This document shows, piece by piece, positions 19,579 to 30,754 of a stretch of 64,000 bases of DNA (positions within the stretch are counted from its first letter, which is position 1; each line of letters begins with the position of its first letter). The position numbers and the translations under genes are program-made. Origin of the DNA: Alphaproteobacteria bacterium (lineage in GTDB: Bacteria > Pseudomonadota > Gammaproteobacteria > Burkholderiales > Burkholderiaceae_C); NCBI GenBank assembly GCA_030054175.1, contig JASGCM010000001.1, forward strand, positions 124,001 to 188,000, written 5' to 3'. The notes beneath the pieces were generated by a model that worked only from the letters and a program-made list of their open reading frames with translations, was not told the origin of the DNA and ran no database searches.

Positions 19579-20330
19579 ACGGATGGCAAGCCCTGTTTCT
19601 CAAAGAGGTGCTTCGTTTTTGGAAAGTCAGCTTCCAGACCGTTGCCGCACCAGTCATGACCGCCTGCCTGTATCTGCTGATCTTTGGTCATGTGTTGGAA
19701 AATAAAGTCCAGGTCTACAACCAGGTCAGCTATACCGCCTTTCTGATCCCCGGTTTGGTGATGATGAGCGTGTTGCAAAACGCTTTCGCCAACAGTTCAT
19801 CCTCGATCATCCAGAGCAAAATCATGGGTAACCTGATTTTCATTTTGCTCACCCCCCTAAGCCACCGCAGTTGGTTCGTGGCCTATGTGGGCTCATCGGT
19901 AGTGCGTGGCTTGGCGGTGGGCGTGGGCGTGTTGCTGGTCACCTCGTGGGTTGCCCCTTTGCAGATGGTTTCCCCGCTGTGGATTTTGGTGTTTGGTTTG
20001 CTGGGTGCGGCCATGTTGGGCACGCTGGGGCTGATCGCTGGTTTATGGGCTGAAAAGTTTGACCAGATGGCGGCCTTCCAGAACTTCATCATCATGCCCA
20101 TGACCTTCCTCAGCGGCGTGTTCTACTCCATCCACTCGCTGCCCGACTTCTGGCAGGTGGCCAGTCACCTGAACCCATTCTTTTACATGATCGATGGTTT
20201 TCGCTATGGCTTTTTCGGCGTCAGCGACGTCTCGCCCTGGCTCAGCTTGAGCTTGGTCGGGGTTGCTTGGTTGGCCGTATCCGCCTTGGCCTTGCACTTG
20301 CTGCGCATCGGTTACAAAATCAGAGGCTGA
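19575..20330 (+). CDS. ABC-2 type exporter permease (YadH-like)
   Basis: A 251-residue membrane protein with about six spans. Seen: FGHVLENKVQVYNQVSYTAFLIPGLVMMSV and FIIMPMTFLSGVFYSIHSLPDFWQ, the ABC-2 permease signature region, ending in a short basic tail. Partner of the preceding ATPase. Confidence 0.9.
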   Translation: MNGWQALFLKEVLRFWKVSFQTVAAPVMTACLYLLIFGHVLENKVQVYNQVSYTAFLIPGLVMMSVLQNAFANSSSSIIQSKIMGNLIFILLTPLSHRSWFVAYVGSSVVRGLAVGVGVLLVTSWVAPLQMVSPLWILVFGLLGAAMLGTLGLIAGLWAEKFDQMAAFQNFIIMPMTFLSGVFYSIHSLPDFWQVASHLNPFFYMIDGFRYGFFGVSDVSPWLSLSLVGVAWLAVSALALHLLRIGYKIRG

Positions 20331-20334
20331 ACGC

Positions 20335-20586
20335 ATGGACGCGCGACAACTCCAAGACATCATCAGCGCCGCCTTGCCCTGCGAGCACATCGAGGTCAAC
20401 GGCGACGGACGGCACTGGTATGCCACCCTGGTCAGCCCTGCTTTCCAGGGATTGAGCCGCGTTCGTCGCCATCAATTGGTGTATTCCACTTTGGGTCAGC
20501 GCATGCACACCGACGAGGTCCATGCCTTGTCCATGAAAACCTTGACCCCGGCCGAGTGGGCCGAGCAGGGGAGCAACCATGGATAA
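20335..20586 (+). CDS. ibaG: BolA family protein IbaG
   Basis: Small monothiol-glutaredoxin partner of the BolA/IbaG family. The 83-residue frame beginning at ATG 20335 has [34 protein letters not shown] and a C-terminal [15 protein letters not shown]; this RHQLVY plus [10 protein letters not shown] pattern is that of IbaG/YrbA. An upstream in-frame extension into the permease gene is discarded. It overlaps the murA start by 8 bases, the usual ibaG-murA neighbourhood. Confidence 0.92.
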   Translation: MDARQLQDIISAALPCEHIEVNGDGRHWYATLVSPAFQGLSRVRRHQLVYSTLGQRMHTDEVHALSMKTLTPAEWAEQGSNHG

Positions 20587-21844
20587 ATTGCGAATCACCG
20601 GTGGCCAAGTCCTGAACGGCGAGATGAATGTCTCGGGTGCCAAAAACGCTGCCTTGCCCGAGTTGTGTGCCGCTTTGCTCACCAGCGATGCTGTTACCTT
20701 GCGCAACGTCCCCAAGTTACAAGACATCGCCACCATGTCCAAGCTGATCCGCCACATGGGCGTCGAGGTCCATCAGCCCGAAGCCGGCGTGGTTCAGTTG
20801 TGCGCTCAAGCTCTGGCGCGAACCGAGGCACCTTACGACTTGGTCAAGACCATGCGAGCCTCGGTGCTGGTGTTGGGGCCCTTGCTGGCCCGTTTTGGCC
20901 AGGCACGGGTGTCCTTGCCCGGTGGTTGCGCCATTGGCTCCCGCCCGGTGGATCAGCATATCAAGGGATTACAGGCCATGGGTGCAGTGATCGAAGTGCA
21001 GCACGGCTACATGGTCGCCAGTCTGGCTCCAGGTCTCAAGCGGCTGCGTGGCGCCCACATCACCACCGACATGGTGACCGTGACAGGCACCGAGAACTTC
21101 ATGATGGCGGCCTGTCTGGCCGAGGGCGAAACCGTGTTGGAGAACGCCGCCCAAGAGCCAGAAATTCCCGACCTGGCCGAACTGCTCATCGCCATGGGGG
21201 CTCGCATTAATGGGCATGGCACCAGCAAGATCCGCATCCAGGGCGTCGAACGTCTGCATGGGGCCGACCACCACGTGGTGGCCGACCGCATCGAAGCCGG
21301 CACCTTTTTGTGTGCGGTCGCCGCCACCGGGGGTGACGTGATCTTGCGCAACGCCCGGGCCGATCACTTGGAAGCGGTCATCGAAAAACTTCAAGCCGCA
21401 GGCGCGTCCATTGAGTCCGGCGACAGCTTCATCCGGATCCGCAGTCAAGGCCGTTTGAAGGCGCAAAGTTTCCGCACCACCGAATACCCGGGTTTTCCGA
21501 CCGACATGCAAGCCCAGTTCATGGCCTTGAACTGCGTTGCCACGGGGGCCAGCAAGGTGACCGAGACCATCTTCGAAAACCGCTTCATGCATGTCAACGA
21601 GTTGGTGAGGTTGGGCGCGCACATCCAGATCGACGGCAAGGTCGCCATGGTCGAAGGCGTGCCCAGCCTATCGGGCGCTACCGTCATGGCCACCGATTTG
21701 CGCGCATCGGCCAGTCTGGTCATTGCCGGTTTGGTGGCCCAGGGCGAGACCGTGGTCGACCGCATTTACCACCTCGATCGCGGTTACGATCACATGGAAG
21801 CCAAGCTCAGGGCACTGGGCGCCGACATCGAAAGAATCTCATGA
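20579..21844 (+). CDS. murA: UDP-N-acetylglucosamine 1-carboxyvinyltransferase
   Basis: First committed step of peptidoglycan synthesis, adding enolpyruvate from PEP to UDP-GlcNAc. In the 421-residue product: [18 protein letters not shown] at the N-terminus with the catalytic Lys22, the reactive Cys117 in [19 protein letters not shown], and the [13 protein letters not shown] block. Cys rather than Asp at the active site suggests normal fosfomycin sensitivity. The TGA stop overlaps the hisG start. Confidence 0.98.
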   Translation: MDKLRITGGQVLNGEMNVSGAKNAALPELCAALLTSDAVTLRNVPKLQDIATMSKLIRHMGVEVHQPEAGVVQLCAQALARTEAPYDLVKTMRASVLVLGPLLARFGQARVSLPGGCAIGSRPVDQHIKGLQAMGAVIEVQHGYMVASLAPGLKRLRGAHITTDMVTVTGTENFMMAACLAEGETVLENAAQEPEIPDLAELLIAMGARINGHGTSKIRIQGVERLHGADHHVVADRIEAGTFLCAVAATGGDVILRNARADHLEAVIEKLQAAGASIESGDSFIRIRSQGRLKAQSFRTTEYPGFPTDMQAQFMALNCVATGASKVTETIFENRFMHVNELVRLGAHIQIDGKVAMVEGVPSLSGATVMATDLRASASLVIAGLVAQGETVVDRIYHLDRGYDHMEAKLRALGADIERIS

Positions 21845-22485
21845 TCACGTTGGCCTTGTCCAAGGGACGCATCTTTGACGAAACCATGCCGTTGCTCGAA
21901 GCCGCCGGCATAAGTGTCTTGGAAGCCCCTGAAAAATCGCGTAAGCTGATCCTGCCCACCAATCAATCCGATGTGCGTGTGGTCTTGGTTCGCGCTTCGG
22001 ATGTGCCCACCTATGTGCAGTATGGCGGTGCCGATTTGGGCGTCACCGGCCTTGATACCTTGATTGAGCATGGCAGCCAAGGCTTGTACCAACCCCTCGA
22101 TTTGCGCATCGCCAAATGTCGCATGAGCGTGGCCGTGCCCGAGGGTTTTGATTACGCCGGTGCGGTCCGAAGGGGCTCGCGCTTGAAGGTCGCCACCAAA
22201 TACGTCGCTATCGCGCGCGACTTTTTCGCCAACAAAGGTGTTCACGTCGATTTAGTCAAGCTGTATGGCAGCATGGAATTGGCCCCGCTCACCGGCATGG
22301 CCGATGCCATCGTTGACCTGGTTTCGACCGGCAGCACCCTGAAAGCCAACCAACTGGTTGAAGTCGAGCGCATCATGGAGATCAGCTCGCGTCTGGTCGT
22401 CAACCAAGCCTCGCTCAAGCTCAAGCAAACCCCGATCCGCGCCTTGCTTGATGCTTTCGAGTTGGCCTTGAAAGCTCGGGTTTAA
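21841..22485 (+). CDS. hisG: ATP phosphoribosyltransferase catalytic subunit, short form
   Basis: First step of histidine synthesis. The 214-residue length is that of the short HisG that lacks the C-terminal regulatory domain and needs HisZ, which is not in this window. Seen: [11 protein letters not shown] at the N-terminus, [13 protein letters not shown], and [18 protein letters not shown], the PRPP-binding loop. It is coupled to murA by ATGA; hisD starts ten bases after its stop. Confidence 0.97.
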   Translation: MITLALSKGRIFDETMPLLEAAGISVLEAPEKSRKLILPTNQSDVRVVLVRASDVPTYVQYGGADLGVTGLDTLIEHGSQGLYQPLDLRIAKCRMSVAVPEGFDYAGAVRRGSRLKVATKYVAIARDFFANKGVHVDLVKLYGSMELAPLTGMADAIVDLVSTGSTLKANQLVEVERIMEISSRLVVNQASLKLKQTPIRALLDAFELALKARV

Positions 22486-22495
22486 AGGAGCATCC

Positions 22496-23824
22496 ATGGC
22501 CCAACCCTTGCGACTGTCCACCGCCGACGACGGATTCGAAGCCGCTTTTCAAACGCGCTTGCACTGGTCGGCCGATACCGACGCAGCCATCGAGCAACGC
22601 GTCGCCGAGATCCTGGCCGATGTTCGCACCCGAGGCGATGCCGCCGTATTGGAGTACACCCAACGCTTTGACAACTTGAGCGTGACTGGCATGGTCCAGC
22701 TTGAGTTGGGTGCGACCGAATTGCGAAACGCTTTCGATGGTCTGCCTGCCGAGCAACGCCAGGCCTTGCAGACTGCGGCCGAGCGCGTTCGCAGTTACCA
22801 CCAGGCGCAAAAAAAGGCCAGTGGCGAGAGTTGGACTTACCGCGACCCTGACGGCACCTTGCTGGGTCAAAAAGTCACGCCTCTCGATCGGGTGGGCATC
22901 TACGTGCCTGGCGGCAAGGCCGCCTATCCCTCCAGCGTACTGATGAACGCAATACCCGCCCATGTGGCCGGCGTGCCCGAAATCATCATGGTCGTGCCCA
23001 CCCCGCGCGGCGAAAAAAATCCTCTGGTGTTGGCGGCCGCCCATGTTGCCGGCGTCAGCCGGGCCTTTACCATCGGTGGCGCCCAGGCCGTGGCTGCGCT
23101 GGCTTACGGCACCGCCACCGTGCCGGCGGTCGACAAAATCACCGGCCCCGGCAACGCCTATGTTGCTGCCGCCAAGCGCCGTGTTTTTGGCACCGTGGGC
23201 ATTGACATGATCGCCGGACCCAGTGAAATTTTGGTGCTGGCCGATGGCAGCACCCCCGCCGACTGGGTCGCCATGGATCTCTTTAGCCAAGCCGAGCACG
23301 ACGAATTGGCGCAAAGCATACTGCTCTGTCCCGATGCGGCTTACATCGACCGTGTGCAGGCCGAAATAGACCGCCTTTTGCCCGCCATGCCCCGGCGTGA
23401 CATCATTGAAAAATCACTCAATGGCCGAGGTGCGCTGATCTTGACCCGCAGCATGGCAGAGGCTTGCGAGATCTCCAACCGCATTGCCCCCGAGCACCTG
23501 GAAATCTCTAGCGACCAACCCGAGGTTTGGGAGCCTTTGTTGCGTCATGCTGGCGCGATATTCATGGGTGCCTACACCAGCGAATCGCTGGGAGACTATT
23601 GTGCCGGACCCAACCACGTGCTCCCCACCAGTGGCACTGCCCGCTTCTCATCCCCACTGGGGGTGTACGACTTCCAAAAACGCAGCAGCCTGATTCAGGT
23701 CAGCCAGGCCGGGGCTCAAACCCTGGGCCAAGTCGCCAGCATCCTGGCCCACGGCGAAGGCCTGCAAGCCCACGCCATGGCCGCCGAATTCCGCCTGCAG
23801 AAATTGGGGTCAGACCCCAATTAA
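22496..23824 (+). CDS. hisD: Histidinol dehydrogenase with REP-encoded C-terminus
   Basis: Last two oxidation steps of histidine synthesis, a zinc- and NAD-dependent enzyme. Seen: [62 protein letters not shown] with metal-ligand residues, and APEHLEI with the catalytic Glu-His pair. The last codons K-L-G-S-D-P-N-stop come from a REP element (23802-23822), so the native end has been replaced. The mirror axis lies two bases after the TAA. Relatives usually have hisC next; here the mirror sequence follows instead. Confidence 0.97.
   Translation: MAQPLRLSTADDGFEAAFQTRLHWSADTDAAIEQRVAEILADVRTRGDAAVLEYTQRFDNLSVTGMVQLELGATELRNAFDGLPAEQRQALQTAAERVRSYHQAQKKASGESWTYRDPDGTLLGQKVTPLDRVGIYVPGGKAAYPSSVLMNAIPAHVAGVPEIIMVVPTPRGEKNPLVLAAAHVAGVSRAFTIGGAQAVAALAYGTATVPAVDKITGPGNAYVAAAKRRVFGTVGIDMIAGPSEILVLADGSTPADWVAMDLFSQAEHDELAQSILLCPDAAYIDRVQAEIDRLLPAMPRRDIIEKSLNGRGALILTRSMAEACEISNRIAPEHLEISSDQPEVWEPLLRHAGAIFMGAYTSESLGDYCAGPNHVLPTSGTARFSSPLGVYDFQKRSSLIQVSQAGAQTLGQVASILAHGEGLQAHAMAAEFRLQKLGSDPN
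23802..23822 (+). repeat. REP-like palindrome in the hisD 3' end (left of axis)
   Basis: Same arms AATTGGGGTC / GACCCCAATT with central A. It shares the preceding bases GCAGA with the groEL-downstream copy read on the opposite strand. Confidence 0.9.
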
Positions 23825-23830
23825 TGCATT
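23823..23830. other. Axis of the giant palindrome
   Basis: The eight bases AATGCATT join the two facing REP copies; the symmetry point lies between 23826 and 23827. The REP-axis-REP unit (23802-23851) is itself a perfect 50-base palindrome. Confidence 0.95.
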
Positions 23831-25157
23831 AATTGGGGTCTGACCCCAATTTCTGCAGGCGGAATTCGGCGGCCATGGCGTGGGCTTGCAGGCCTTCGCC
23901 GTGGGCCAGGATGCTGGCGACTTGGCCCAGGGTTTGAGCCCCGGCCTGGCTGACCTGAATCAGGCTGCTGCGTTTTTGGAAGTCGTACACCCCCAGTGGG
24001 GATGAGAAGCGGGCAGTGCCACTGGTGGGGAGCACGTGGTTGGGTCCGGCACAATAGTCTCCCAGCGATTCGCTGGTGTAGGCACCCATGAATATCGCGC
24101 CAGCATGACGCAACAAAGGCTCCCAAACCTCGGGTTGGTCGCTAGAGATTTCCAGGTGCTCGGGGGCAATGCGGTTGGAGATCTCGCAAGCCTCTGCCAT
24201 GCTGCGGGTCAAGATCAGCGCACCTCGGCCATTGAGTGATTTTTCAATGATGTCACGCCGGGGCATGGCGGGCAAAAGGCGGTCTATTTCGGCCTGCACA
24301 CGGTCGATGTAAGCCGCATCGGGACAGAGCAGTATGCTTTGCGCCAATTCGTCGTGCTCGGCTTGGCTAAAGAGATCCATGGCGACCCAGTCGGCGGGGG
24401 TGCTGCCATCGGCCAGCACCAAAATTTCACTGGGTCCGGCGATCATGTCAATGCCCACGGTGCCAAAAACACGGCGCTTGGCGGCAGCAACATAGGCGTT
24501 GCCGGGGCCGGTGATTTTGTCGACCGCCGGCACGGTGGCGGTGCCGTAAGCCAGCGCAGCCACGGCCTGGGCGCCACCGATGGTAAAGGCCCGGCTGACG
24601 CCGGCAACATGGGCGGCCGCCAACACCAGAGGATTTTTTTCGCCGCGCGGGGTGGGCACGACCATGATGATTTCGGGCACGCCGGCCACATGGGCGGGTA
24701 TTGCGTTCATCAGTACGCTGGAGGGATAGGCGGCCTTGCCGCCAGGCACGTAGATGCCCACCCGATCGAGAGGCGTGACTTTTTGACCCAGCAAGGTGCC
24801 GTCAGGGTCGCGGTAAGTCCAACTCTCGCCACTGGCCTTTTTTTGCGCCTGGTGGTAACTGCGAACGCGCTCGGCCGCAGTCTGCAAGGCCTGGCGTTGC
24901 TCGGCAGGCAGACCATCGAAAGCGTTTCGCAATTCGGTCGCACCCAACTCAAGCTGGACCATGCCAGTCACGCTCAAGTTGTCAAAGCGTTGGGTGTACT
25001 CCAATACGGCGGCATCGCCTCGGGTGCGAACATCGGCCAGGATCTCGGCGACGCGTTGCTCGATGGCTGCGTCGGTATCGGCCGACCAGTGCAAGCGCGT
25101 TTGAAAAGCGGCTTCGAATCCGTCGTCGGCGGTGGACAGTCGCAAGGGTTGGGCCAT
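23829..25157 (-). CDS. hisD: Histidinol dehydrogenase (mirror copy)
   Basis: Mirror of 22496-23824 with an identical 442-residue translation, including the REP-derived tail. In this arm the gene is the last before the axis, so in the native chromosome the region left of about 23802 should be replaced by other DNA, probably hisC. Confidence 0.95.
   Translation of the reverse strand: MAQPLRLSTADDGFEAAFQTRLHWSADTDAAIEQRVAEILADVRTRGDAAVLEYTQRFDNLSVTGMVQLELGATELRNAFDGLPAEQRQALQTAAERVRSYHQAQKKASGESWTYRDPDGTLLGQKVTPLDRVGIYVPGGKAAYPSSVLMNAIPAHVAGVPEIIMVVPTPRGEKNPLVLAAAHVAGVSRAFTIGGAQAVAALAYGTATVPAVDKITGPGNAYVAAAKRRVFGTVGIDMIAGPSEILVLADGSTPADWVAMDLFSQAEHDELAQSILLCPDAAYIDRVQAEIDRLLPAMPRRDIIEKSLNGRGALILTRSMAEACEISNRIAPEHLEISSDQPEVWEPLLRHAGAIFMGAYTSESLGDYCAGPNHVLPTSGTARFSSPLGVYDFQKRSSLIQVSQAGAQTLGQVASILAHGEGLQAHAMAAEFRLQKLGSDPN
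23831..23851 (-). repeat. REP-like palindrome in the mirror hisD 3' end
   Basis: Reverse-complement partner of the REP at 23802-23822, with central T on the plus strand. Confidence 0.9.
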
Positions 25158-25167
25158 GGATGCTCCT

Positions 25168-25812
25168 TTAAACCCGAGCTTTCAAGGCCAACTCGAAAGC
25201 ATCAAGCAAGGCGCGGATCGGGGTTTGCTTGAGCTTGAGCGAGGCTTGGTTGACGACCAGACGCGAGCTGATCTCCATGATGCGCTCGACTTCAACCAGT
25301 TGGTTGGCTTTCAGGGTGCTGCCGGTCGAAACCAGGTCAACGATGGCATCGGCCATGCCGGTGAGCGGGGCCAATTCCATGCTGCCATACAGCTTGACTA
25401 AATCGACGTGAACACCTTTGTTGGCGAAAAAGTCGCGCGCGATAGCGACGTATTTGGTGGCGACCTTCAAGCGCGAGCCCCTTCGGACCGCACCGGCGTA
25501 ATCAAAACCCTCGGGCACGGCCACGCTCATGCGACATTTGGCGATGCGCAAATCGAGGGGTTGGTACAAGCCTTGGCTGCCATGCTCAATCAAGGTATCA
25601 AGGCCGGTGACGCCCAAATCGGCACCGCCATACTGCACATAGGTGGGCACATCCGAAGCGCGAACCAAGACCACACGCACATCGGATTGATTGGTGGGCA
25701 GGATCAGCTTACGCGATTTTTCAGGGGCTTCCAAGACACTTATGCCGGCGGCTTCGAGCAACGGCATGGTTTCGTCAAAGATGCGTCCCTTGGACAAGGC
25801 CAACGTGATCAT
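25168..25812 (-). CDS. hisG: ATP phosphoribosyltransferase, short form (mirror copy)
   Basis: Mirror of 21841-22485, identical translation. The ribosome-binding site AAAGGAG of the following hisD lies between the two genes. Confidence 0.95.
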   Translation of the reverse strand: MITLALSKGRIFDETMPLLEAAGISVLEAPEKSRKLILPTNQSDVRVVLVRASDVPTYVQYGGADLGVTGLDTLIEHGSQGLYQPLDLRIAKCRMSVAVPEGFDYAGAVRRGSRLKVATKYVAIARDFFANKGVHVDLVKLYGSMELAPLTGMADAIVDLVSTGSTLKANQLVEVERIMEISSRLVVNQASLKLKQTPIRALLDAFELALKARV

Positions 25813-27074
25813 GAGATTCTTTCGATGTCGGCGCCCAGTGCCCTGAGCTTGGCTTCCATGTGATCGTAACCGCGATCGAGGTGGTAAATGCGGTCGACCA
25901 CGGTCTCGCCCTGGGCCACCAAACCGGCAATGACCAGACTGGCCGATGCGCGCAAATCGGTGGCCATGACGGTAGCGCCCGATAGGCTGGGCACGCCTTC
26001 GACCATGGCGACCTTGCCGTCGATCTGGATGTGCGCGCCCAACCTCACCAACTCGTTGACATGCATGAAGCGGTTTTCGAAGATGGTCTCGGTCACCTTG
26101 CTGGCCCCCGTGGCAACGCAGTTCAAGGCCATGAACTGGGCTTGCATGTCGGTCGGAAAACCCGGGTATTCGGTGGTGCGGAAACTTTGCGCCTTCAAAC
26201 GGCCTTGACTGCGGATCCGGATGAAGCTGTCGCCGGACTCAATGGACGCGCCTGCGGCTTGAAGTTTTTCGATGACCGCTTCCAAGTGATCGGCCCGGGC
26301 GTTGCGCAAGATCACGTCACCCCCGGTGGCGGCGACCGCACACAAAAAGGTGCCGGCTTCGATGCGGTCGGCCACCACGTGGTGGTCGGCCCCATGCAGA
26401 CGTTCGACGCCCTGGATGCGGATCTTGCTGGTGCCATGCCCATTAATGCGAGCCCCCATGGCGATGAGCAGTTCGGCCAGGTCGGGAATTTCTGGCTCTT
26501 GGGCGGCGTTCTCCAACACGGTTTCGCCCTCGGCCAGACAGGCCGCCATCATGAAGTTCTCGGTGCCTGTCACGGTCACCATGTCGGTGGTGATGTGGGC
26601 GCCACGCAGCCGCTTGAGACCTGGAGCCAGACTGGCGACCATGTAGCCGTGCTGCACTTCGATCACTGCACCCATGGCCTGTAATCCCTTGATATGCTGA
26701 TCCACCGGGCGGGAGCCAATGGCGCAACCACCGGGCAAGGACACCCGTGCCTGGCCAAAACGGGCCAGCAAGGGCCCCAACACCAGCACCGAGGCTCGCA
26801 TGGTCTTGACCAAGTCGTAAGGTGCCTCGGTTCGCGCCAGAGCTTGAGCGCACAACTGAACCACGCCGGCTTCGGGCTGATGGACCTCGACGCCCATGTG
26901 GCGGATCAGCTTGGACATGGTGGCGATGTCTTGTAACTTGGGGACGTTGCGCAAGGTAACAGCATCGCTGGTGAGCAAAGCGGCACACAACTCGGGCAAG
27001 GCAGCGTTTTTGGCACCCGAGACATTCATCTCGCCGTTCAGGACTTGGCCACCGGTGATTCGCAATTTATCCAT
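25809..27074 (-). CDS. murA: UDP-GlcNAc 1-carboxyvinyltransferase (mirror copy)
   Basis: Mirror of 20579-21844, identical in all 421 residues. Two real murA copies would be expected to diverge; their identity supports the artefact reading. Confidence 0.95.
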   Translation of the reverse strand: MDKLRITGGQVLNGEMNVSGAKNAALPELCAALLTSDAVTLRNVPKLQDIATMSKLIRHMGVEVHQPEAGVVQLCAQALARTEAPYDLVKTMRASVLVLGPLLARFGQARVSLPGGCAIGSRPVDQHIKGLQAMGAVIEVQHGYMVASLAPGLKRLRGAHITTDMVTVTGTENFMMAACLAEGETVLENAAQEPEIPDLAELLIAMGARINGHGTSKIRIQGVERLHGADHHVVADRIEAGTFLCAVAATGGDVILRNARADHLEAVIEKLQAAGASIESGDSFIRIRSQGRLKAQSFRTTEYPGFPTDMQAQFMALNCVATGASKVTETIFENRFMHVNELVRLGAHIQIDGKVAMVEGVPSLSGATVMATDLRASASLVIAGLVAQGETVVDRIYHLDRGYDHMEAKLRALGADIERIS

Positions 27075-27318
27075 GGTTGCTCCCCTGCTCGGCCCACTCG
27101 GCCGGGGTCAAGGTTTTCATGGACAAGGCATGGACCTCGTCGGTGTGCATGCGCTGACCCAAAGTGGAATACACCAATTGATGGCGACGAACGCGGCTCA
27201 ATCCCTGGAAAGCAGGGCTGACCAGGGTGGCATACCAGTGCCGTCCGTCGCCGTTGACCTCGATGTGCTCGCAGGGCAAGGCGGCGCTGATGATGTCTTG
27301 GAGTTGTCGCGCGTCCAT
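27067..27318 (-). CDS. ibaG: BolA family protein IbaG (mirror copy)
   Basis: Mirror of 20335-20586, 83 residues, overlapping murA by 8 bases. Confidence 0.9.
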   Translation of the reverse strand: MDARQLQDIISAALPCEHIEVNGDGRHWYATLVSPAFQGLSRVRRHQLVYSTLGQRMHTDEVHALSMKTLTPAEWAEQGSNHG

Positions 27319-27322
27319 GCGT

Positions 27323-28078
27323 TCAGCCTCTGATTTTGTAACCGATGCGCAGCAAGTGCAAGGCCAAGGCGGATACGGCCAACCAAGCAACCCCGACCAA
27401 GCTCAAGCTGAGCCAGGGCGAGACGTCGCTGACGCCGAAAAAGCCATAGCGAAAACCATCGATCATGTAAAAGAATGGGTTCAGGTGACTGGCCACCTGC
27501 CAGAAGTCGGGCAGCGAGTGGATGGAGTAGAACACGCCGCTGAGGAAGGTCATGGGCATGATGATGAAGTTCTGGAAGGCCGCCATCTGGTCAAACTTTT
27601 CAGCCCATAAACCAGCGATCAGCCCCAGCGTGCCCAACATGGCCGCACCCAGCAAACCAAACACCAAAATCCACAGCGGGGAAACCATCTGCAAAGGGGC
27701 AACCCACGAGGTGACCAGCAACACGCCCACGCCCACCGCCAAGCCACGCACTACCGATGAGCCCACATAGGCCACGAACCAACTGCGGTGGCTTAGGGGG
27801 GTGAGCAAAATGAAAATCAGGTTACCCATGATTTTGCTCTGGATGATCGAGGATGAACTGTTGGCGAAAGCGTTTTGCAACACGCTCATCATCACCAAAC
27901 CGGGGATCAGAAAGGCGGTATAGCTGACCTGGTTGTAGACCTGGACTTTATTTTCCAACACATGACCAAAGATCAGCAGATACAGGCAGGCGGTCATGAC
28001 TGGTGCGGCAACGGTCTGGAAGCTGACTTTCCAAAAACGAAGCACCTCTTTGAGAAACAGGGCTTGCCATCCGTTCAT
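27323..28078 (-). CDS. ABC-2 exporter permease (mirror copy)
   Basis: Mirror of 19575-20330; identical 251-residue membrane protein, starting inside the stop of the ATPase gene. Confidence 0.88.
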   Translation of the reverse strand: MNGWQALFLKEVLRFWKVSFQTVAAPVMTACLYLLIFGHVLENKVQVYNQVSYTAFLIPGLVMMSVLQNAFANSSSSIIQSKIMGNLIFILLTPLSHRSWFVAYVGSSVVRGLAVGVGVLLVTSWVAPLQMVSPLWILVFGLLGAAMLGTLGLIAGLWAEKFDQMAAFQNFIIMPMTFLSGVFYSIHSLPDFWQVASHLNPFFYMIDGFRYGFFGVSDVSPWLSLSLVGVAWLAVSALALHLLRIGYKIRG

Positions 28079-29001
28079 GGTACCTCCTGCGAGGTGTGAC
28101 CGGCGCGAGCCATGACGTCCAGAAACACATCTTCCAAATCGGCTTTGCGAATTTCGACGTCCTCGGCGACCAAGCCGGCTTGACGCACCGCCGACAAGTA
28201 ACGCTCGATTTCCAGGGCATCATGGGCCGGAAATTGAACGATGCGGCCAGTGACACGAGCTTGGCGAGCCAGCTCGGGGGGCAAAGGCGCATCGAGCTTG
28301 AAGCGCAGCACATTGCTGGAGGCGGCACTGAGTAAATCGCTGGTTCGCTGCAAAGCCACCACCTGTCCCTGTTTGAGCATGGCGATGCGGCTGCACAAGG
28401 CTTCTGCTTCTTCAAGGTAATGGGTGGTCAGCAAAACGGTGTGGCCTTCGCGATTGAGGCGAGCAATGAACTGCCACAAGGTCTGGCGCAACTCGACATC
28501 CACGCCCGCAGTGGGCTCGTCGAGCACGATGACGGGTGGCATATGCACCAGGGCCTGCGCCACCAATACCCGGCGCTTCATGCCCCCGGAGAGTTGGCGC
28601 ATATTGTGGTTGGCCTTATCGGCCAGGCCCAATCCTTCGAGCAATTCGTCGATCCAGGCGGCGTTGTCGGTGACACCAAAGTAGCCCGACTGAAAACGCA
28701 GGGCCTCGCGTACCGAGAAAAAGGGGTCGAAGACCAACTCTTGAGGAACGACACCCAGCAGCTGGCGGGCTTGTGCCGGTTGCGCCATGACATCGTGGCC
28801 ACGCACTTTCACCTGCCCGGAACTGGGGCGATTCAAACCAGCCAGGATGCTGATCAATGTGGTTTTCCCGGCCCCGTTGGGGCCCAGTAAGCCAAAAAAT
28901 TCACCTTCTTCGATGTCGAAGGTCACGTCCTTCAGGGCCTGAAAAGAGCCTTTGGATGTGCTGTATGTTTTGTTGACGGACTGGAAGGAGACGGCAGGCA
29001 T
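28075..29001 (-). CDS. ABC-2 exporter ATPase (mirror copy)
   Basis: Mirror of 18652-19578; identical 308 residues with intact Walker A, signature and Walker B. Confidence 0.88.
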   Translation of the reverse strand: MPAVSFQSVNKTYSTSKGSFQALKDVTFDIEEGEFFGLLGPNGAGKTTLISILAGLNRPSSGQVKVRGHDVMAQPAQARQLLGVVPQELVFDPFFSVREALRFQSGYFGVTDNAAWIDELLEGLGLADKANHNMRQLSGGMKRRVLVAQALVHMPPVIVLDEPTAGVDVELRQTLWQFIARLNREGHTVLLTTHYLEEAEALCSRIAMLKQGQVVALQRTSDLLSAASSNVLRFKLDAPLPPELARQARVTGRIVQFPAHDALEIERYLSAVRQAGLVAEDVEIRKADLEDVFLDVMARAGHTSQEVP

Positions 29002-29015
29002 GCGAACGGAACCCC

Positions 29016-29285
29016 TTAGATCAGATCAGACAGGCCATAGACCTGGGCCAAACGCTGCAGGCGCTCGGGCAGGCCCTGCACTTGCCAGTGGGCACCTTGG
29101 ACATCGGCTCGACGACGCAATTCGATGATGCAGGCCAAAGCCGAAGAATCGAATGACTGCAAAGCGCTGGCGTCAATGACCCGCACCTGCCCCTGAGCAG
29201 GTAAGGCTGCGTGACTGAGCCAAGCCATGACTTGATCGTGGCGCAGGGTAGCCGGCAGGGTCAGGGTCGGGGCGGCGTCACTCAC
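29016..29285 (-). CDS. mlaB: STAS protein MlaB (mirror copy)
   Basis: Mirror of 18368-18637, GTG start overlapping the mlaC stop. Confidence 0.86.
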   Translation of the reverse strand: MSDAAPTLTLPATLRHDQVMAWLSHAALPAQGQVRVIDASALQSFDSSALACIIELRRRADVQGAHWQVQGLPERLQRLAQVYGLSDLI

Positions 29286-29947
29286 TTGCGGGCGCCGCCT
29301 TTGTTGCGATCAGACAAAGAAGCAATCAGGCCATCGATGCCACGGGCGTTGATTTCTTGACCAAATTGGGTGCGGTAGGTATCGACCAGCCAAATCCCTG
29401 CCACATTCAGGTTGTAGATGCGCCACCCACTGGCGGCGTCACTGGATTTTTCCAACCGATAGTCGATGGCCACCGGCTCAGCCCCACCGCGCACCTCAGT
29501 GCGCACCAGAACCTCGGTGTCACCGGCAGTTATTCGCACGGGTTTGACAACGATGCTTTGGTCTTTGACTTGCGACACCGCACCAGAATAAGTACGCACC
29601 AACAAGGCCTTGAATTCGTCTTGCAAACGCGCGCGTTGCTCGGGTGAGGCCTGGCGCCAAGCCGGCCCCACGGCCGATGCGGTCATGCGCTGGAAATTCA
29701 GATGCGGCATCACCTTTTGATCGACCAATTGCGACAGGCGTTGGGCATCACCCGACCTGAGAGCTGGATCGTTTTTCACGGTCTCAAGCAAATCGGCGGA
29801 CAAGCGCTTGATGAAAGCATCAGGCGCTTCTTCGGCCCAAGCGGACATACCGAACAGCGACATGAAGGCCAGAAGAACAAATTGGCGCAAAACTCCCCAT
29901 GTGAACAGGGGCAACGCGGAAGGGGCAAAACGGGCAATATTCATCAT
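29282..29947 (-). CDS. mlaC: Phospholipid shuttle MlaC (mirror copy)
   Basis: Mirror of 17706-18371, identical 221-residue precursor with signal peptide. Confidence 0.93.
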   Translation of the reverse strand: MMNIARFAPSALPLFTWGVLRQFVLLAFMSLFGMSAWAEEAPDAFIKRLSADLLETVKNDPALRSGDAQRLSQLVDQKVMPHLNFQRMTASAVGPAWRQASPEQRARLQDEFKALLVRTYSGAVSQVKDQSIVVKPVRITAGDTEVLVRTEVRGGAEPVAIDYRLEKSSDAASGWRIYNLNVAGIWLVDTYRTQFGQEINARGIDGLIASLSDRNKGGARK

Positions 29948-30747
29948 GGCTTGGCTGAAGACGTATCGGCACTGGGGCCGGCGTCTGGGGTCTCAGGGAG
30001 TTCTTTTTCCTGCGGGGGATCTCCATCATAGACATCATTGAGGCGCTTTTGCAGGAAGGCGTCGCGGGTGAAGCTGTATTTGTCCAGGGCCACGCGCTCG
30101 ATTTGATCGGTCAAGGGCAACAACTGGGCACGCAGACTGACCAGGCTACTGAACAGCAACAGGTTGCGCTCCGTGCCGTCATCGACTTGGTTGATCAGGC
30201 TGGAACGGCGGTCGGGCACAAAACCGATGGCGTCTCTCACGGTGGAGGATCCGAAGAGGGGCATCACCACATAAGGGCCAGAGGGCACGCCCCATCGCCC
30301 CAGAGTCTGGCCAAAGTCTTCGGTATGCCGCTCTAGGCCCAAATGGGTGGCAACATCGAACAGACCGTAAATGCCCACCGTGGTGTTGACGACAAAACGA
30401 CCCACGTTTTCCAGGGCCGCCACCGGCTTGGCCTGTAAAGCACTGTTCACCCCCGACCACAGGTCACGCAGGTTGCCGAAAAAGTTGGACACGCCGGTTT
30501 GAACCAACTGGGGGGTGTTGTCGCGATAGGCGCGGGCTACCGGACGAAGAACGGCACCATCGACCACTTCATTGAAGCCGAAGATCTGGCGGTTGAAGGA
30601 CTCCCACGGGTCCTGTGGATTTGCGGCTGTCGCGTTGGCCTTTGCGGCAGCAGGCGGGGCATCGCTGCCCTGGGACCAGGCAGGCGCAAGACCCGAAATG
30701 GCCAGACATGTCGAGAGAAGTAACCTGCGCCAGATCCTGTACATCAT
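29944..30747 (-). CDS. mlaA: MlaA/VacJ (mirror copy)
   Basis: Mirror of 16906-17709. The weak lipobox is the same in this copy, so it is not a one-off base error confined to one arm, although both arms may derive from the same reads. Confidence 0.91.
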   Translation of the reverse strand: MMYRIWRRLLLSTCLAISGLAPAWSQGSDAPPAAAKANATAANPQDPWESFNRQIFGFNEVVDGAVLRPVARAYRDNTPQLVQTGVSNFFGNLRDLWSGVNSALQAKPVAALENVGRFVVNTTVGIYGLFDVATHLGLERHTEDFGQTLGRWGVPSGPYVVMPLFGSSTVRDAIGFVPDRRSSLINQVDDGTERNLLLFSSLVSLRAQLLPLTDQIERVALDKYSFTRDAFLQKRLNDVYDGDPPQEKELPETPDAGPSADTSSAKP

Positions 30748-30754
30748 TTGAAAA

